Assembly (NCBI GenBank): GCA_945865665.1
Contig: CAMBEE010000001.1
Coordinates: 135,874 to 199,873, forward strand
DNA length: 64,000 bases
Direction of reading: 5' to 3'
Source of the DNA: an uncultured Clostridium sp.
GTDB lineage: Bacteria; Bacillota; Clostridia; TANB77; CAG-508
Each line of letters opens with the position of its first letter. Position 1 is the first letter of the stretch. Made by a program: the position numbers and the translations under genes. Positions 28,207 through 36,479 of the stretch are shown here, piece by piece. The notes under the pieces were generated by a model that did no database searches, had not been told where the DNA came from, and saw nothing but the letters and a program-made list of their open reading frames with translations.

Positions 28207-28362
28207 CTATAACGCTTTAGCTTCTATTACATTTCTATAAAGTTTGTGTTCCTTATATTGTGCCATGTTTTCTTTATCTGTTCCCCATCTTTCATATATT
28301 TCCTCTGCATCATTCTCATTTGGTTTTCTTAGTATATACCTATCTGTTTCTAGTTGTTCCAT
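28207..28362 (-). pseudogene. Truncated GNAT acetyltransferase fragment
   Basis: A 51-codon frame starts at ATG 28362 behind a perfect AAAGGAGG site. It reads METDRYILRKP-like MEQLETDRYILRKPNENDAE and EEIYERWGTD, the typical N-terminus of RimJ/RimL-type N-acetyltransferases, then stops at TAG 28207. The acetyl-CoA binding half is absent, so this is a remnant. It lies just outside the peroxiredoxin gene that the mobile element interrupts. Confidence 0.65.
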
Positions 28363-28584
28363 TTTGCAACGTCCTCCTTTATCTTTATATCTTTTACTTT
28401 TTAGGTTTCAAATTACACTACTTTGAAATTATCTATAACGTTTTCTTTTACAAAATCGCATTTTTATTTTACAAAAAACATTCTATATTATAGAAAATTA
28501 TTTGTAACTTTTTTTATTTTTTATAATATTATAGAACAAAAGCGGACATTAATAACATTAAAAACCAGAAAGGAGTTTATTTTT

Positions 28585-28773
28585 ATGGATTATGAATTAA
28601 TGATGAATGGCAATGTGAAAATAGGACAAAAAGCGCCAGATTTTGAAGCAACAACAACTTTTGGTCAAAGAACTTTAAATGATTATAAAGGCAAATGGTT
28701 AGTATTTTTTAGCCATCCAGGAGACTTCACACCAGTTTGTTCAGTTTTCAAACTTTTTGAAATATGTTTTTGA
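28585..28773 (+). pseudogene. Peroxiredoxin gene cut off at the catalytic cysteine
   Basis: Starting at ATG 28585 after AAGGAG, the frame encodes the first 50 or so residues of an AhpC/Prx6-type peroxiredoxin: [34 protein letters not shown]. The family sequence should continue CTTEF, but after the peroxidatic Cys the frame reads [10 protein letters not shown] and stops. The break coincides with the start of the serine-recombinase region, so the gene is very likely the integration target. The remaining three quarters of the gene are not found in the window. Confidence 0.8.
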
Positions 28774-28791
28774 ATATCCACTTTCATAATA

Positions 28792-30480
28792 TTATCTTTT
28801 GATTTTGGCTGTATTTTCAAGCAATTTACTTTCAATACTTTTCACCTTAACATTATCAATTTCTGAAATGGCTTTTAAATATTTATTTAATTGTACTCTA
28901 AAATCAATTTCATATCTATCATTATATATTCTTATTTCTTTAATAATTTCTGATAACAACATTTTCTTTATTACTATATCAGCATTTTCAAATTCTTCCT
29001 TCCAAATTGGTATTCTTTCCTTAATTTGTAATAATTCATTATCTTCGACTTTCTTTTGTCTTATTTTATTTTCAATACAATTCTTAGTTTCAATTATTTC
29101 AATTTTATGTTTTTCTTTTTCTGATATTAATTCATTTAATAATTCTGCCGTAAAACTACTTTCACCAGTTAAAGTTTTTATAACCTCATCTTTTAAAACT
29201 TTAATGTTGGCATCAATTTCATTAATTTGTGTTTCACATTTTTTCAATTCTTTTTCGTCATTATCACAATTATTTAAAACTCCTTGTTTTATTGCTTCAG
29301 ATAAGTCAACTTGTTCTAAACTATCTAGAAAATTATATACACATTTTAATACTATTTCTTCCAAAACTTCCTTTTTAATGCTTTTTTTCTCCAAACAGCA
29401 AGTGTTTGTATTTATTGTACTACTACATTTATAATAATAATATTCCCATATTCCTCCATCAGGCTTTTTCTTTTTGGATTCAGATGTTGTAAATGTATAA
29501 CCACATTCTCCACATTTTACTATTCCTGAAAGTAGCAATGGTGATTTTGTTTGTCTAGGCTTTGCAAATTCAAGATTTTTAGCCCTATCTTCTCTAATTT
29601 TCTTTGCTTCATACCACATCTCTTCATCTATAATTGCTAAGCTTTCAACCTTCTTTTTAGGTAAAATCCAATTTTCAAAAGGTTGTTTTTTTGAACCTGT
29701 TGCATTTGTAGTAGTTTTCTTTTTATATGCTGGGAATCCCATGTATATAGGATTTCCTAAAATTGCCCCAACAGTTGATGTCGCCCATAACATAGATCTT
29801 CTTGGTTTTTTCTTTCTATCATTTAATTCTTTTGCTATTCTTCCAATTCCAAATCCTTTTTTTACATACATTTCAAAAATATCTTTTATAATTTCTGCTT
29901 CATCTTTTTTTATTATAAGTTTTTGGCGTTCAACTCCCTTTTTAGTATATGTTCCACTTTTTATAAATTCATATCCATATGGAGCATTTCTTTTTCCTCC
30001 ATATGTTAATATTCCATTTTCAGCCATTTGAGTCTGTGCTTCTTTAACCCTTATTGAAGTTTTTTCACTTTCTCCTCCTGCTTGCCAATAAGTAAGATAA
30101 TTAATCAGCTTATCAGCTCTATTTTCGATTTTTCTTTGTCCTTCTTTTACAGACCAAACTTCAACGCCTTTATTAATTAGCCATTCTACAACAAATGGTG
30201 TTTCTTCTTCTCTCCTTCCGATTCTGTCAAACATAAAAACAAGCAAAATATCTATTTCTTTATTTAGTACAGCTTTCTTTATATCTTGTAAAGCATCTCT
30301 TTTTGACTCACTAAGTTTATATCCTGATACTCCTAGTTCAATATATTCTTTTGTTAATTTCCAATTGTTTTGTGATTTTATAAACTCTCCACATGCTATT
30401 CTTTGCATTGGGATATCGTTTTTTTCAACTTGCTTTAAAGTTGAAACCCTATACAAGCATCCAACTCTTTTTATATCCAT
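28792..30480 (-). CDS. Large serine recombinase A
   Basis: The 562-residue protein has the resolvase catalytic domain (GCLYRVSTLKQVEKNDIPMQ with the nucleophilic Ser in YRVST; FMFDRIGRREEE with the catalytic arginines), the recombinase domain (NAPYGYEF, RSMLWATSTVGAILGNPIYM), and a zinc ribbon (CGECGYTFTTS, then CSS..CC). A coiled-coil C-terminus follows. All parts needed for site-specific integration and excision are intact. It starts 5 bases after the stop of recombinase B, so the two are co-translated, and its stop lies about 50 bases from the left element boundary. Confidence 0.92.
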   Translation of the reverse strand: MDIKRVGCLYRVSTLKQVEKNDIPMQRIACGEFIKSQNNWKLTKEYIELGVSGYKLSESKRDALQDIKKAVLNKEIDILLVFMFDRIGRREEETPFVVEWLINKGVEVWSVKEGQRKIENRADKLINYLTYWQAGGESEKTSIRVKEAQTQMAENGILTYGGKRNAPYGYEFIKSGTYTKKGVERQKLIIKKDEAEIIKDIFEMYVKKGFGIGRIAKELNDRKKKPRRSMLWATSTVGAILGNPIYMGFPAYKKKTTTNATGSKKQPFENWILPKKKVESLAIIDEEMWYEAKKIREDRAKNLEFAKPRQTKSPLLLSGIVKCGECGYTFTTSESKKKKPDGGIWEYYYYKCSSTINTNTCCLEKKSIKKEVLEEIVLKCVYNFLDSLEQVDLSEAIKQGVLNNCDNDEKELKKCETQINEIDANIKVLKDEVIKTLTGESSFTAELLNELISEKEKHKIEIIETKNCIENKIRQKKVEDNELLQIKERIPIWKEEFENADIVIKKMLLSEIIKEIRIYNDRYEIDFRVQLNKYLKAISEIDNVKVKSIESKLLENTAKIKR

Positions 30481-30485
30481 AAAGT

Positions 30486-32033
30486 TTAATTTCTTTCTCC
30501 TATTAATATTGTACTTATAGGATATTTAACTCTTATTTCTACCTTATCATTATATAAATACACTTTATCTATTAATTTGTCCAAAATTTGTCTTTTAATT
30601 TCTAATGGTGCATTTTCAAACTCTTTACTCCATACAGGAATGCATTGTTTTAAATTATTTATATCTTTGTTGTTTTTATTAATTTCATCTTGAAGTTCTT
30701 CTAAATTTTTATTTAAATGTGCTAGATTTTCTAATTCTGAATTATACTCATCACCTATTTTTTTCTTTTCATCTTGATTATTTTCCATAAGAGCAAGTAC
30801 AATTTCATTTTTTAATTCAACTATTCTATTTTGAGAATTGCTAATTTTTTGATTTAATAATACGACTTTTTCTTTTCTTTCTTTTATATTTATTATTCTT
30901 TTTTCAACTTCATTCTTTAAATCTATTTTTTTATATGTATCTAAATATATTTTTATTTCATTGCTAACTATTCCTTCTAAAATATCAACTCTATAATTTT
31001 TTCTATATTCACATTTTCCAGTTTTCTGTTTTCCCTTGCATAACATATATGTATATTTTGTCTTTCCTTTTGGAACAATGTAATTACCACAATAGCCGCA
31101 TCTTGTATATCCAGATAATAGACGTAATACTCTTTCTCCACTTTTTCTTTTTCTACTAATTATTAAATTATTAGCTTTTTCCCATATTTCTTCTGAAATA
31201 ATTACGATACTATCATTTCTCTTTTCAGCTATTATCCAATCTTCCTTTTGTCTTCTATTATTATTTCCTTTCATCTTGTTTCTCTTTCCAAAAGATACAT
31301 AGCCTTTATAAATTGGGTTCTTAACTATTTCTAAAATAGCATTAGAATCCCATAATATTCCTTTTTTTCTTCTTTTTATTTTTTTATTATTCAAGTATAT
31401 TGCTACTTTATCAGTTCCATATTCATTAATTGCTATAAGATTATAAATTAATCTTATAGTTTTTGCTTCTTCCTCATAAATTTCTAATACTTTTCTTTGT
31501 TTTCCAATTTTACTATACAAATCACTTTCAACCATTTTATAGCCAAATGGAGCATAATACCCCATATAAATTCCTAATTTTGTTAATCTTATTCGTTCTT
31601 CTTTGGCTCTAATTGATATTTTCTCACTTTCTCCTTGTGCTTGCCAATATGTAATATAATTTATAAGTCTATCATAACTATTCTTTATTTCTCTTTGTCC
31701 TTCATTTACAGACCATACTTCAATTCCCTGATCAATTAACCATTTTACAACAAAAGGTGTTTCATCTTCTCTTCTTCCTATTCTATCAAACATAAAAACA
31801 AGAAGTATATCTATTTTATTATTACTAACATCTTTTTTTATTGTTTGTAATACATCTCTTTCTTTTTCTCCAACCTTATATCCTGAAACACCAAGTTCCA
31901 TATATTCTTTTTCTAGAGTCCAATCATTTTTTGTCTTAATAAATTTTCTACAAGCTTCTTTCTGAACTGGTATATCATTGTTATATGTTTGTTTTTTAGT
32001 AGAAACTCTATATAAACATCCAACTCTCTTCAT
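30486..32033 (-). CDS. Large serine recombinase B
   Basis: The 515-residue paralogue of recombinase A has GCLYRVSTKKQTYNNDIPVQ (catalytic Ser), FMFDRIGRREDE, YYAPFGYKM, and the zinc ribbon YTRCGYCGNYIVPKG with YMLCKG and KCEYRKN. A long coiled coil precedes the C-terminus. AAAGGAGG stands ahead of ATG 32033. Two adjacent full-length recombinases suggest either a heteromeric integration/excision machine or one integrase with one excision helper. A conserved AAATTTTTTCTCAA motif lies about 55 bases upstream. Confidence 0.92.
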   Translation of the reverse strand: MKRVGCLYRVSTKKQTYNNDIPVQKEACRKFIKTKNDWTLEKEYMELGVSGYKVGEKERDVLQTIKKDVSNNKIDILLVFMFDRIGRREDETPFVVKWLIDQGIEVWSVNEGQREIKNSYDRLINYITYWQAQGESEKISIRAKEERIRLTKLGIYMGYYAPFGYKMVESDLYSKIGKQRKVLEIYEEEAKTIRLIYNLIAINEYGTDKVAIYLNNKKIKRRKKGILWDSNAILEIVKNPIYKGYVSFGKRNKMKGNNNRRQKEDWIIAEKRNDSIVIISEEIWEKANNLIISRKRKSGERVLRLLSGYTRCGYCGNYIVPKGKTKYTYMLCKGKQKTGKCEYRKNYRVDILEGIVSNEIKIYLDTYKKIDLKNEVEKRIINIKERKEKVVLLNQKISNSQNRIVELKNEIVLALMENNQDEKKKIGDEYNSELENLAHLNKNLEELQDEINKNNKDINNLKQCIPVWSKEFENAPLEIKRQILDKLIDKVYLYNDKVEIRVKYPISTILIGERN

Positions 32034-32099
32034 TTTAAACCTCCTTTCAACTTAAAATTTTATTTTAAGCAAAAAGGATAATCAATTTGAGAAAAAATT

Positions 32100-32330
32100 T
32101 TATATTATTCTTTTTATATTTTTTTGGATATATAAATCACTCAACACGTCAATAATGTATTTTTCTAATTCTTCTGTATTAGTTTGTGTAGTATTCTTTA
32201 TTACTATATTTATCTTTCGTTTTCCTATATCTTCACTTTTTATTAGTTGTTCTGCTCCATCATTTGTCTTTATATATTCATATTTTTCACTACCTAATAG
32301 TACACTTTTTTGTTCTAATACATCATTCAT
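32100..32330 (-). CDS. Small unknown protein of the recombinase element
   Basis: A 76-residue hydrophilic protein (MNDVLEQKSVLLGSEKYEYI) with a GAGGTGA ribosome site. I do not recognise it. The middle (RKINIVIKNTTQTNTEELEKYIIDVLSDLY) looks like a beta strand followed by a helix of the kind found at the C-terminus of small mobile-element proteins. It lies between a resolvase-like gene and recombinase B on the same strand. Confidence 0.6.
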   Translation of the reverse strand: MNDVLEQKSVLLGSEKYEYIKTNDGAEQLIKSEDIGKRKINIVIKNTTQTNTEELEKYIIDVLSDLYIQKNIKRII

Positions 32331-32385
32331 TATTAAAAAATCACCTCAATTAAGTTTATGATTTAAGACAAAAAAATATTATAAA

Positions 32386-32413
32386 AATAAGATTGGTATT
32401 TAAACCAACCTTA
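32386..32413 (-). terminator. Hairpin after the small resolvase-like gene
   Basis: ATAAG-A-TTGGT pairs with ACCAA-C-CTTAT around ATTTAA, 9 bases past the stop at 32422. T-rich sequence follows on the minus strand. Confidence 0.6.
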
Positions 32414-32421
32414 TCAATCAA

Positions 32422-32817
32422 CTATTTTTTTATAATAAAACCGTCATTAATACTGATAACGCTTATGTTAGTGTTTTTAATATAGTCTTGCATTAACTCA
32501 TAACTTCTTGTTAATCTACCAATGCTGAACATTATTAAAACCATCTTTTCTTTTTTATTTAGAATTTCTTTTATTCCTGGTCTGTTAAAATCCAATACAG
32601 AAAAGCCATTATCAATATAAATATGTTTGCAATCAACATTACATCGTTTACAAAAATCTATAATTGTATTTTCTTGTCTTTGTATCTCTTTTTCATTGTC
32701 CTGATATTTAGAAACTCTTATATATCCAACTATTTTGTCTTTGTTGTCTAATAACATCTGTTGTATTAAAGCATTGTTAATTCCTAAATCAATCATCTTA
32801 TCTTGTTTATTTTTCAT
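32422..32817 (-). CDS. Stand-alone resolvase catalytic domain without a DNA-binding part
   Basis: The 131-residue protein has an extra N-terminal helix (about 25 residues) and then the resolvase core: VGYIRVSKYQDNEKEIQRQ with the catalytic Ser, YIDNGFSVLDFNRPGIKEI and MFSIGRLTRSYELMQDYI. It stops right after the core; the dimerisation helix and the DNA-binding domain are missing. The active-site serine and one arginine pair (IGRLTRS) are kept. It could be a recombination directionality or modulator protein that dimerises with the full recombinases, or a remnant. AGGAGG supports the start. Confidence 0.75.
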   Translation of the reverse strand: MKNKQDKMIDLGINNALIQQMLLDNKDKIVGYIRVSKYQDNEKEIQRQENTIIDFCKRCNVDCKHIYIDNGFSVLDFNRPGIKEILNKKEKMVLIMFSIGRLTRSYELMQDYIKNTNISVISINDGFIIKK

Positions 32818-32889
32818 ATGTTTTCCTCCTAAAATAAATTTATAACTATCTTATTAAATATTATTAAGATAGTTAAGTTGAGAAAAAAT

Positions 32890-33165
32890 TTAAATTTTAT
32901 TGGCAACATCAATTGCATTTTCTTTTGAATAAATCTTTGGTAATATATCTATTTGAGCTAATAAATCTTTAAGCGTTATTTTAAGATTTCCACTACTTTT
33001 CATATTATTAACTGCAATCTTTGAATATGCTATATATTCAGTCAATTGTTCTTTTGCAACATTTTTCATTTCAAATTCTATGTTTTTTGTATTTAAGTTT
33101 TTATTTTGTTCTATAATTTTTTTATAAGCCTTTTTAAAATATTTTTTACATTCTTGTTTATTCAT
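32890..33165 (-). CDS. Small basic helical protein of the recombinase element
   Basis: A 91-residue Lys/Asn-rich, probably all-helical protein (MNKQECKKYFKKAYKKIIEQ) of unknown function. A GGAGGTAAG site lies upstream. It sits between two resolvase-like genes and is followed by an AAATTTTTTCTCAA motif. No domain is recognised. Confidence 0.6.
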   Translation of the reverse strand: MNKQECKKYFKKAYKKIIEQNKNLNTKNIEFEMKNVAKEQLTEYIAYSKIAVNNMKSSGNLKITLKDLLAQIDILPKIYSKENAIDVANKI

Positions 33166-33204
33166 CGCTTACCTCCATAATAAAAAGCCAGATATACTGA
33201 CTTT

Positions 33205-33711
33205 TTAAAAATTTTTTATGAATCTTTTTAACCTTTCTTCATCTTTAGATATAACAATAGTATTTTTATATCTTGCATGCACAATACCATTTTCTCCATC
33301 TTTTATAATATTTTCCATAACGCTTCTCCTATCATTTTCTTCTATGAATTTAGTAGATGTAAATATCATTATTTTAATCTGTTCTTTTCCAATAATAGAT
33401 GTTGATTCAATATCTTCTTTTATAAAGAAAAAACTAATATTATTTTCAAGTAGTAATTTTAATATTTTACCTCTTATGTATAAATCACTACCTAATGATT
33501 TAAAATCTTCAAATACTATTGCATCAATTATTCCTTGTTCATAGTCCTTAATAATTCTATAAAGAGCTTCTCTTTTACTTATTCTTTGTTTTGTAGTATT
33601 TTCTAAATAAAGATATATGTTATTTACTAATAGCTTGTCCTTTATTTTAATACTCAAAATATTTACTTGATTACATTCTAATCTTGAAAATGAGTAAATC
33701 CCAACATTCAT
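33205..33711 (-). CDS. Degenerate resolvase-fold protein
   Basis: The 168-residue protein follows the resolvase fold: an IYSFSRLECN strand, IIKDYEQGIIDAIVFEDFKS, SDLYIRGKILKLLLENNISF, FFIKEDIES and a basic tail with NIIKDGENGIVHARYKN. The catalytic arginines of the usual DRLGRD stretch are replaced by KSLGSD, so it is probably not an active recombinase. GAGG precedes the ATG. I infer a regulatory or structural partner of the active recombinases, although decay after duplication is equally possible. Confidence 0.65.
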   Translation of the reverse strand: MNVGIYSFSRLECNQVNILSIKIKDKLLVNNIYLYLENTTKQRISKREALYRIIKDYEQGIIDAIVFEDFKSLGSDLYIRGKILKLLLENNISFFFIKEDIESTSIIGKEQIKIMIFTSTKFIEENDRRSVMENIIKDGENGIVHARYKNTIVISKDEERLKRFIKNF

Positions 33712-33800
33712 TTTTCCTCGTCCTTTCTATATAATATATGTTCCATTTTATAAGATATTCTTAAAAAATTTTACTTGAGAAAAAATTTATGTAATAATCT

Positions 33801-33905
33801 TTAATTAATTATATTTTTATCTGCTTCTTTTGCTACAATTAACATACAATGTATTCCTATTCCTAATATTGCACCTACCATTATTCCAATAATAAATAAT
33901 ACCAA
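33801..33905 (-). CDS. DUF3789-like 34-residue membrane micro-protein
   Basis: With a TTG start at 33905 placed 5 bases after GAGGTGA, the frame reads MVLFIIGIMVGAILGIGIHC and continues to VAKEADKNIIN. One glycine-rich transmembrane helix followed by a short A-x-E-A-D tail is the pattern of DUF3789 proteins, which are frequent in phages and conjugative elements of Firmicutes. The function is unknown. Confidence 0.6.
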   Translation of the reverse strand: MVLFIIGIMVGAILGIGIHCMLIVAKEADKNIIN

Positions 33906-33917
33906 TTAAATCACCTC

Positions 33918-34394
33918 TTAAATTTCTAAAAAAATTATATTATTTTCTCTACAAAGATGAATTACCATATTTAGTTCTCTTTCGCTCATACCTAATATTG
34001 TAAAAACATTCATAATTAAAATATCCATATTTTTATTTCTTATGTCTTGTATTAACTTATAATAGGTATCTGAATTTTCTCCTGGTGGAGTAATATATAT
34101 TCTGCCTATTTCAATATTTTTTTCACAGAAATTTCTTATCATATTCATTTGTTTTTTGCTAGAATCATAGAGATTTACTATATAGCAATTTGCTCTTCCA
34201 CTTATATTCTTTAAAAGTATTTTATTATTTTGTACCATGTTACTATATAAATCTTCAACCTCATCTGCTTCATAAAGATCATAAATTAATTCCATTTGCT
34301 CTGCTAAAACTTCTGGATTTGTTTTTATTTTCATTTTATATAGTAAATCAAGTGTTATAGCAGCATAAGCTTTTCCTTGTTTTTTTGTTATCAT
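33918..34394 (-). CDS. Resolvase-like C-terminal region with a unique helical N-terminus
   Basis: The 158-residue protein starts with a helical region (MITKKQGKAYAAITLDLLYK). Its second half looks like a resolvase core without active-site residues: LIQDIRNKNMDILIMNVFTI, LGMSERELNMVIHLCRENNI. The usual catalytic serine and arginines are absent. It lies 17 bases after the HTH gene at 34412 and 12 bases before the DUF3789-like gene, so it is part of one operon. The function is unknown, perhaps a recombination accessory. Confidence 0.55.
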   Translation of the reverse strand: MITKKQGKAYAAITLDLLYKMKIKTNPEVLAEQMELIYDLYEADEVEDLYSNMVQNNKILLKNISGRANCYIVNLYDSSKKQMNMIRNFCEKNIEIGRIYITPPGENSDTYYKLIQDIRNKNMDILIMNVFTILGMSERELNMVIHLCRENNIIFLEI

Positions 34395-34411
34395 ATTTTT
34401 CTCCTGTTACT

Positions 34412-34828
34412 TTAAACCTTGATATATAATGGAAAATCAGCTGGCTTTGTTAAATTTTTTGTATCAAATTCATAACGTTTCTTATTTGGGTTATATATAT
34501 AAGCACTACTGCACCATTTTCTTAAAGTATCTGTTCCCAACATACTTCTTTTCGATAATTCCATAGAAGCTTGTTCATGTTGGCTTTTTACTTTTATATA
34601 TTCTATGTCTACCTTGTTTTTTCTTTTACTGTAAATTAAATCTTTTTGTACTTTTCTCCTATGTATTAGATTTTCATTCTTTCGTTTTTCTTTTTCTTCA
34701 TTATATTTTTCATTTTTTCTTAAGATTTTTGAAATGTAACTTACGGATGTATTTATTATATCTGCTATTTCTGTTAATGTCTTTTTTTCATCAAAGTATA
34801 ATTCATTAATTATAGCTACCTTTTCCAT
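34412..34828 (-). CDS. HTH DNA-binding protein, first gene of the recombinase operon
   Basis: The 138-residue protein has an N-terminal helix-turn-helix (EIADIINTSVSYISKILRKN), a very basic middle (EKEKRKNENLIHRRKVQKD) and a C-terminal region ending PADFPLYIKV. It is the first gene of the minus-strand operon leading to the recombinases and is the natural candidate for the regulator. The intergenic region ahead contains an 8-bp inverted repeat (ATATAGGC/GCCTATAT) that could be its operator. The ribosome site is AAAGGAG. Confidence 0.7.
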   Translation of the reverse strand: MEKVAIINELYFDEKKTLTEIADIINTSVSYISKILRKNEKYNEEKEKRKNENLIHRRKVQKDLIYSKRKNKVDIEYIKVKSQHEQASMELSKRSMLGTDTLRKWCSSAYIYNPNKKRYEFDTKNLTKPADFPLYIKV

Positions 34829-34891
34829 AATAAAATTCTCCTTTCAGTTAGGTTCAAAAAGTGTTTACACATTTTTTGACATAGTTTTTCT

Positions 34892-34920
34892 ATATAGGCT
34901 TATCTAGAATTTGCCTATAT
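34892..34920. promoter_or_regulatory. Inverted repeat, possible operator between the HTH gene and the 35151 gene
   Basis: ATATAGGC (34892-34899) and GCCTATAT (34913-34920) are perfect inverted arms 13 bases apart. They abut the -35 box of a predicted plus-strand promoter and lie about 65 bases ahead of the divergent HTH gene, a good position for autoregulation. Confidence 0.5.
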
Positions 34921-34948
34921 TGATTTTTTTATAAACATATAGTATAAT
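34920..34948 (+). promoter_or_regulatory. Predicted promoter with a structured 200-base leader for the DUF6076-like gene
   Basis: TTGATT (34920-34925) and TATAAT (34943-34948) have a 17-base spacer. The leader to the ATG at 35151 is unusually long and contains the 9-bp inverted repeat GTTAGAAAC/GTTTCTAAC (35001-35036). No known riboswitch pattern was recognised. Confidence 0.5.
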
Positions 34949-35150
34949 TTAAACGGATTTAAAGGGGAAAGAGTTCGCTTATACTATATGTTACATCATT
35001 GTTAGAAACATAGTTTTTTGCATATTTGTTTCTAACTATTTGCATTATAATTTTCTAATCTTTGAAAGTCAATAAGTATTAGTAAAAAACGATTGTAACA
35101 CAAATTTATGCTTTTATTTAATTTGTGTTTATAACAAAAAGGAGATTTCG

Positions 35151-36161
35151 ATGAAAGAAAATGACTATATTTCAGACATTTTATCTGGTTTAGGATTAGC
35201 AATAAATGAAAAAAATAATAACGAAATTATTATTAATTATCCTATAATTCTTGATAAAAAAAATATGGAATTTGTTTTAGATTCTAACTATAAATTGATA
35301 AATCAAACATTAGGAACATTTTTATCTGATTTTTTAAATACAAATTTTGAAGATTACAATGAATTTTATTTGTTTTTTCTCAAATATTCATTATCTATAA
35401 TAGAATTGGATAAATTTAAAAAAATATTTAAAGATGGTAAGTGTCCAGAAAAAGATTTTAAAAAATTCATTTTAAATTTACAAAACAAAAAACTAAAAAT
35501 ATATAAAAAATTACAAGAACAAACTGATATGATATTAGATTATTGTTTATTTAATCCAAGTAAACAAGCAATCAATTTTAAGCCTATTGAAAGATTATAT
35601 GTATTAAGAAGGACATCACCAACTCTTACATTATTAAATGAAAATAAATCAGCTTATTATTCTGTTAATCTATTTTCCTCATATCCTGGAGAAACAGAAA
35701 AAGAAATTTATAATTTTTTATCTAATAAAAAAAATAAAGTAATTGAGTATGATTTAATAATACCTTATGATATTTCTAGTATAATATACAAATCTATATG
35801 TAGCATACTTAAAGAGAAGATTCACTTAAAAATTTGTAAAAACTGCAATAAATATTTTATTGCAAATATCAAATCAGCTAGTTACTGTAATAATATTGCA
35901 CCTGGTGAAACTAAAAAAACATGTAAAGATGTTGGAAGAAGGATTTCTTTTGAAAATTCAAAGTGTGAAGATTATGTTTTGGATTTATATTACAAAGTAT
36001 ATAATAGAAAATCTATGATGAAATTAAGAAACCCTGATATTGATAAATATATTAACGATTTTAATAAATATAAAGAAATAGGAAAAAAGAAAGTTATTCA
36101 ATACAAAAAAGGAAAACTTTCTTCTGAAGATTTTAAAAATTGGATTGAGAAGAATAGCTAG
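35151..36161 (+). CDS. DUF6076-like zinc-binding protein
   Basis: The 336-residue protein is transcribed away from the recombinase operon, with AAGGAG ahead of the ATG. Its C-terminal third has a zinc-finger pattern KICKNCNKYFIANIKSASYC followed by a later KKTCKDVGRRI, the layout of DUF6076/CGNR-like proteins found in mobile elements of Clostridia. The N-terminal two thirds are acidic and helical with no recognised domain. It may be a regulator or nucleic-acid-binding protein of the element. Confidence 0.65.
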   Translation: MKENDYISDILSGLGLAINEKNNNEIIINYPIILDKKNMEFVLDSNYKLINQTLGTFLSDFLNTNFEDYNEFYLFFLKYSLSIIELDKFKKIFKDGKCPEKDFKKFILNLQNKKLKIYKKLQEQTDMILDYCLFNPSKQAINFKPIERLYVLRRTSPTLTLLNENKSAYYSVNLFSSYPGETEKEIYNFLSNKKNKVIEYDLIIPYDISSIIYKSICSILKEKIHLKICKNCNKYFIANIKSASYCNNIAPGETKKTCKDVGRRISFENSKCEDYVLDLYYKVYNRKSMMKLRNPDIDKYINDFNKYKEIGKKKVIQYKKGKLSSEDFKNWIEKNS

Positions 36162-36177
36162 AATTTAGCTATTCTTC
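36150..36177 (+). terminator. Terminator overlapping the stop codon of the 35151 gene
   Basis: AGAAGAATAGCT and AGCTATTCTTCT pair around a short loop that includes the TAG stop; TTT follows. Confidence 0.8.
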
Positions 36178-36185
36178 TTTAAAAT

Positions 36186-36440
36186 TTAACAGTCACATGA
36201 AATTAATTGTTGATGGCATTTTGGACAAATTTCACAATCACATCCTGCATGATGATAATTTCCTAATAATGCATTACAATCATGACATCTAAATTCCTCG
36301 TCTTCTGTTCCATCATAGAAATCATATTTATCTCCAACTGCTATTCTATTATATACATTTGAATCATTTAAAATAAGCTGGTTTGTATCACAACCATCAC
36401 ATTCTAACATATCTTTGTTACAATATTCACATTTTGCCAT
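36186..36440 (-). CDS. Small cysteine-rich multi-zinc-ribbon protein
   Basis: This 84-residue protein contains 13 cysteines in CxxC-type pairs: CEYCNKDM, CDGCD, FRCHDCN, CDCEICPKCHQQ and a final CDC. It should bind two or three zinc ions. The pattern resembles small ribbon proteins of Firmicutes, but no family is certain. It is monocistronic, convergent with the 35151 gene, and may belong to the mobile element. Confidence 0.65.
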   Translation of the reverse strand: MAKCEYCNKDMLECDGCDTNQLILNDSNVYNRIAVGDKYDFYDGTEDEEFRCHDCNALLGNYHHAGCDCEICPKCHQQLISCDC

Positions 36441-36479
36441 AATCTTTTACTCCTCTATTTTCTATATATTGCTCTAATT

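Larger units (their letters stand above)
28742..36177. mobile_element. Serine-recombinase mobile element inserted in a peroxiredoxin gene (left end clear, right end uncertain)
   Basis: The left edge is marked by the abrupt end of the peroxiredoxin reading frame near 28,742. Inside are two large serine recombinases, three more resolvase-fold proteins, a DUF3789-like micro-protein, an HTH gene, small unknown genes and a divergent DUF6076-like gene. Integration next to recombinase genes at one end is the normal layout for elements moved by large serine recombinases. No right attachment site or peroxiredoxin tail was found, so the element may reach beyond 36 kb, even beyond the window, or its right end has decayed. 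The given right end is only the end of the last obviously element-like gene. Confidence 0.6.

Noticed and set aside
26546..28553. 16-base inverted repeat ATTAATGTCCGCTTTT flanking smpB-fba
   Set aside because: One arm is part of a terminator hairpin; a single exact pair in AT-rich DNA without other copies is not enough to claim an element.
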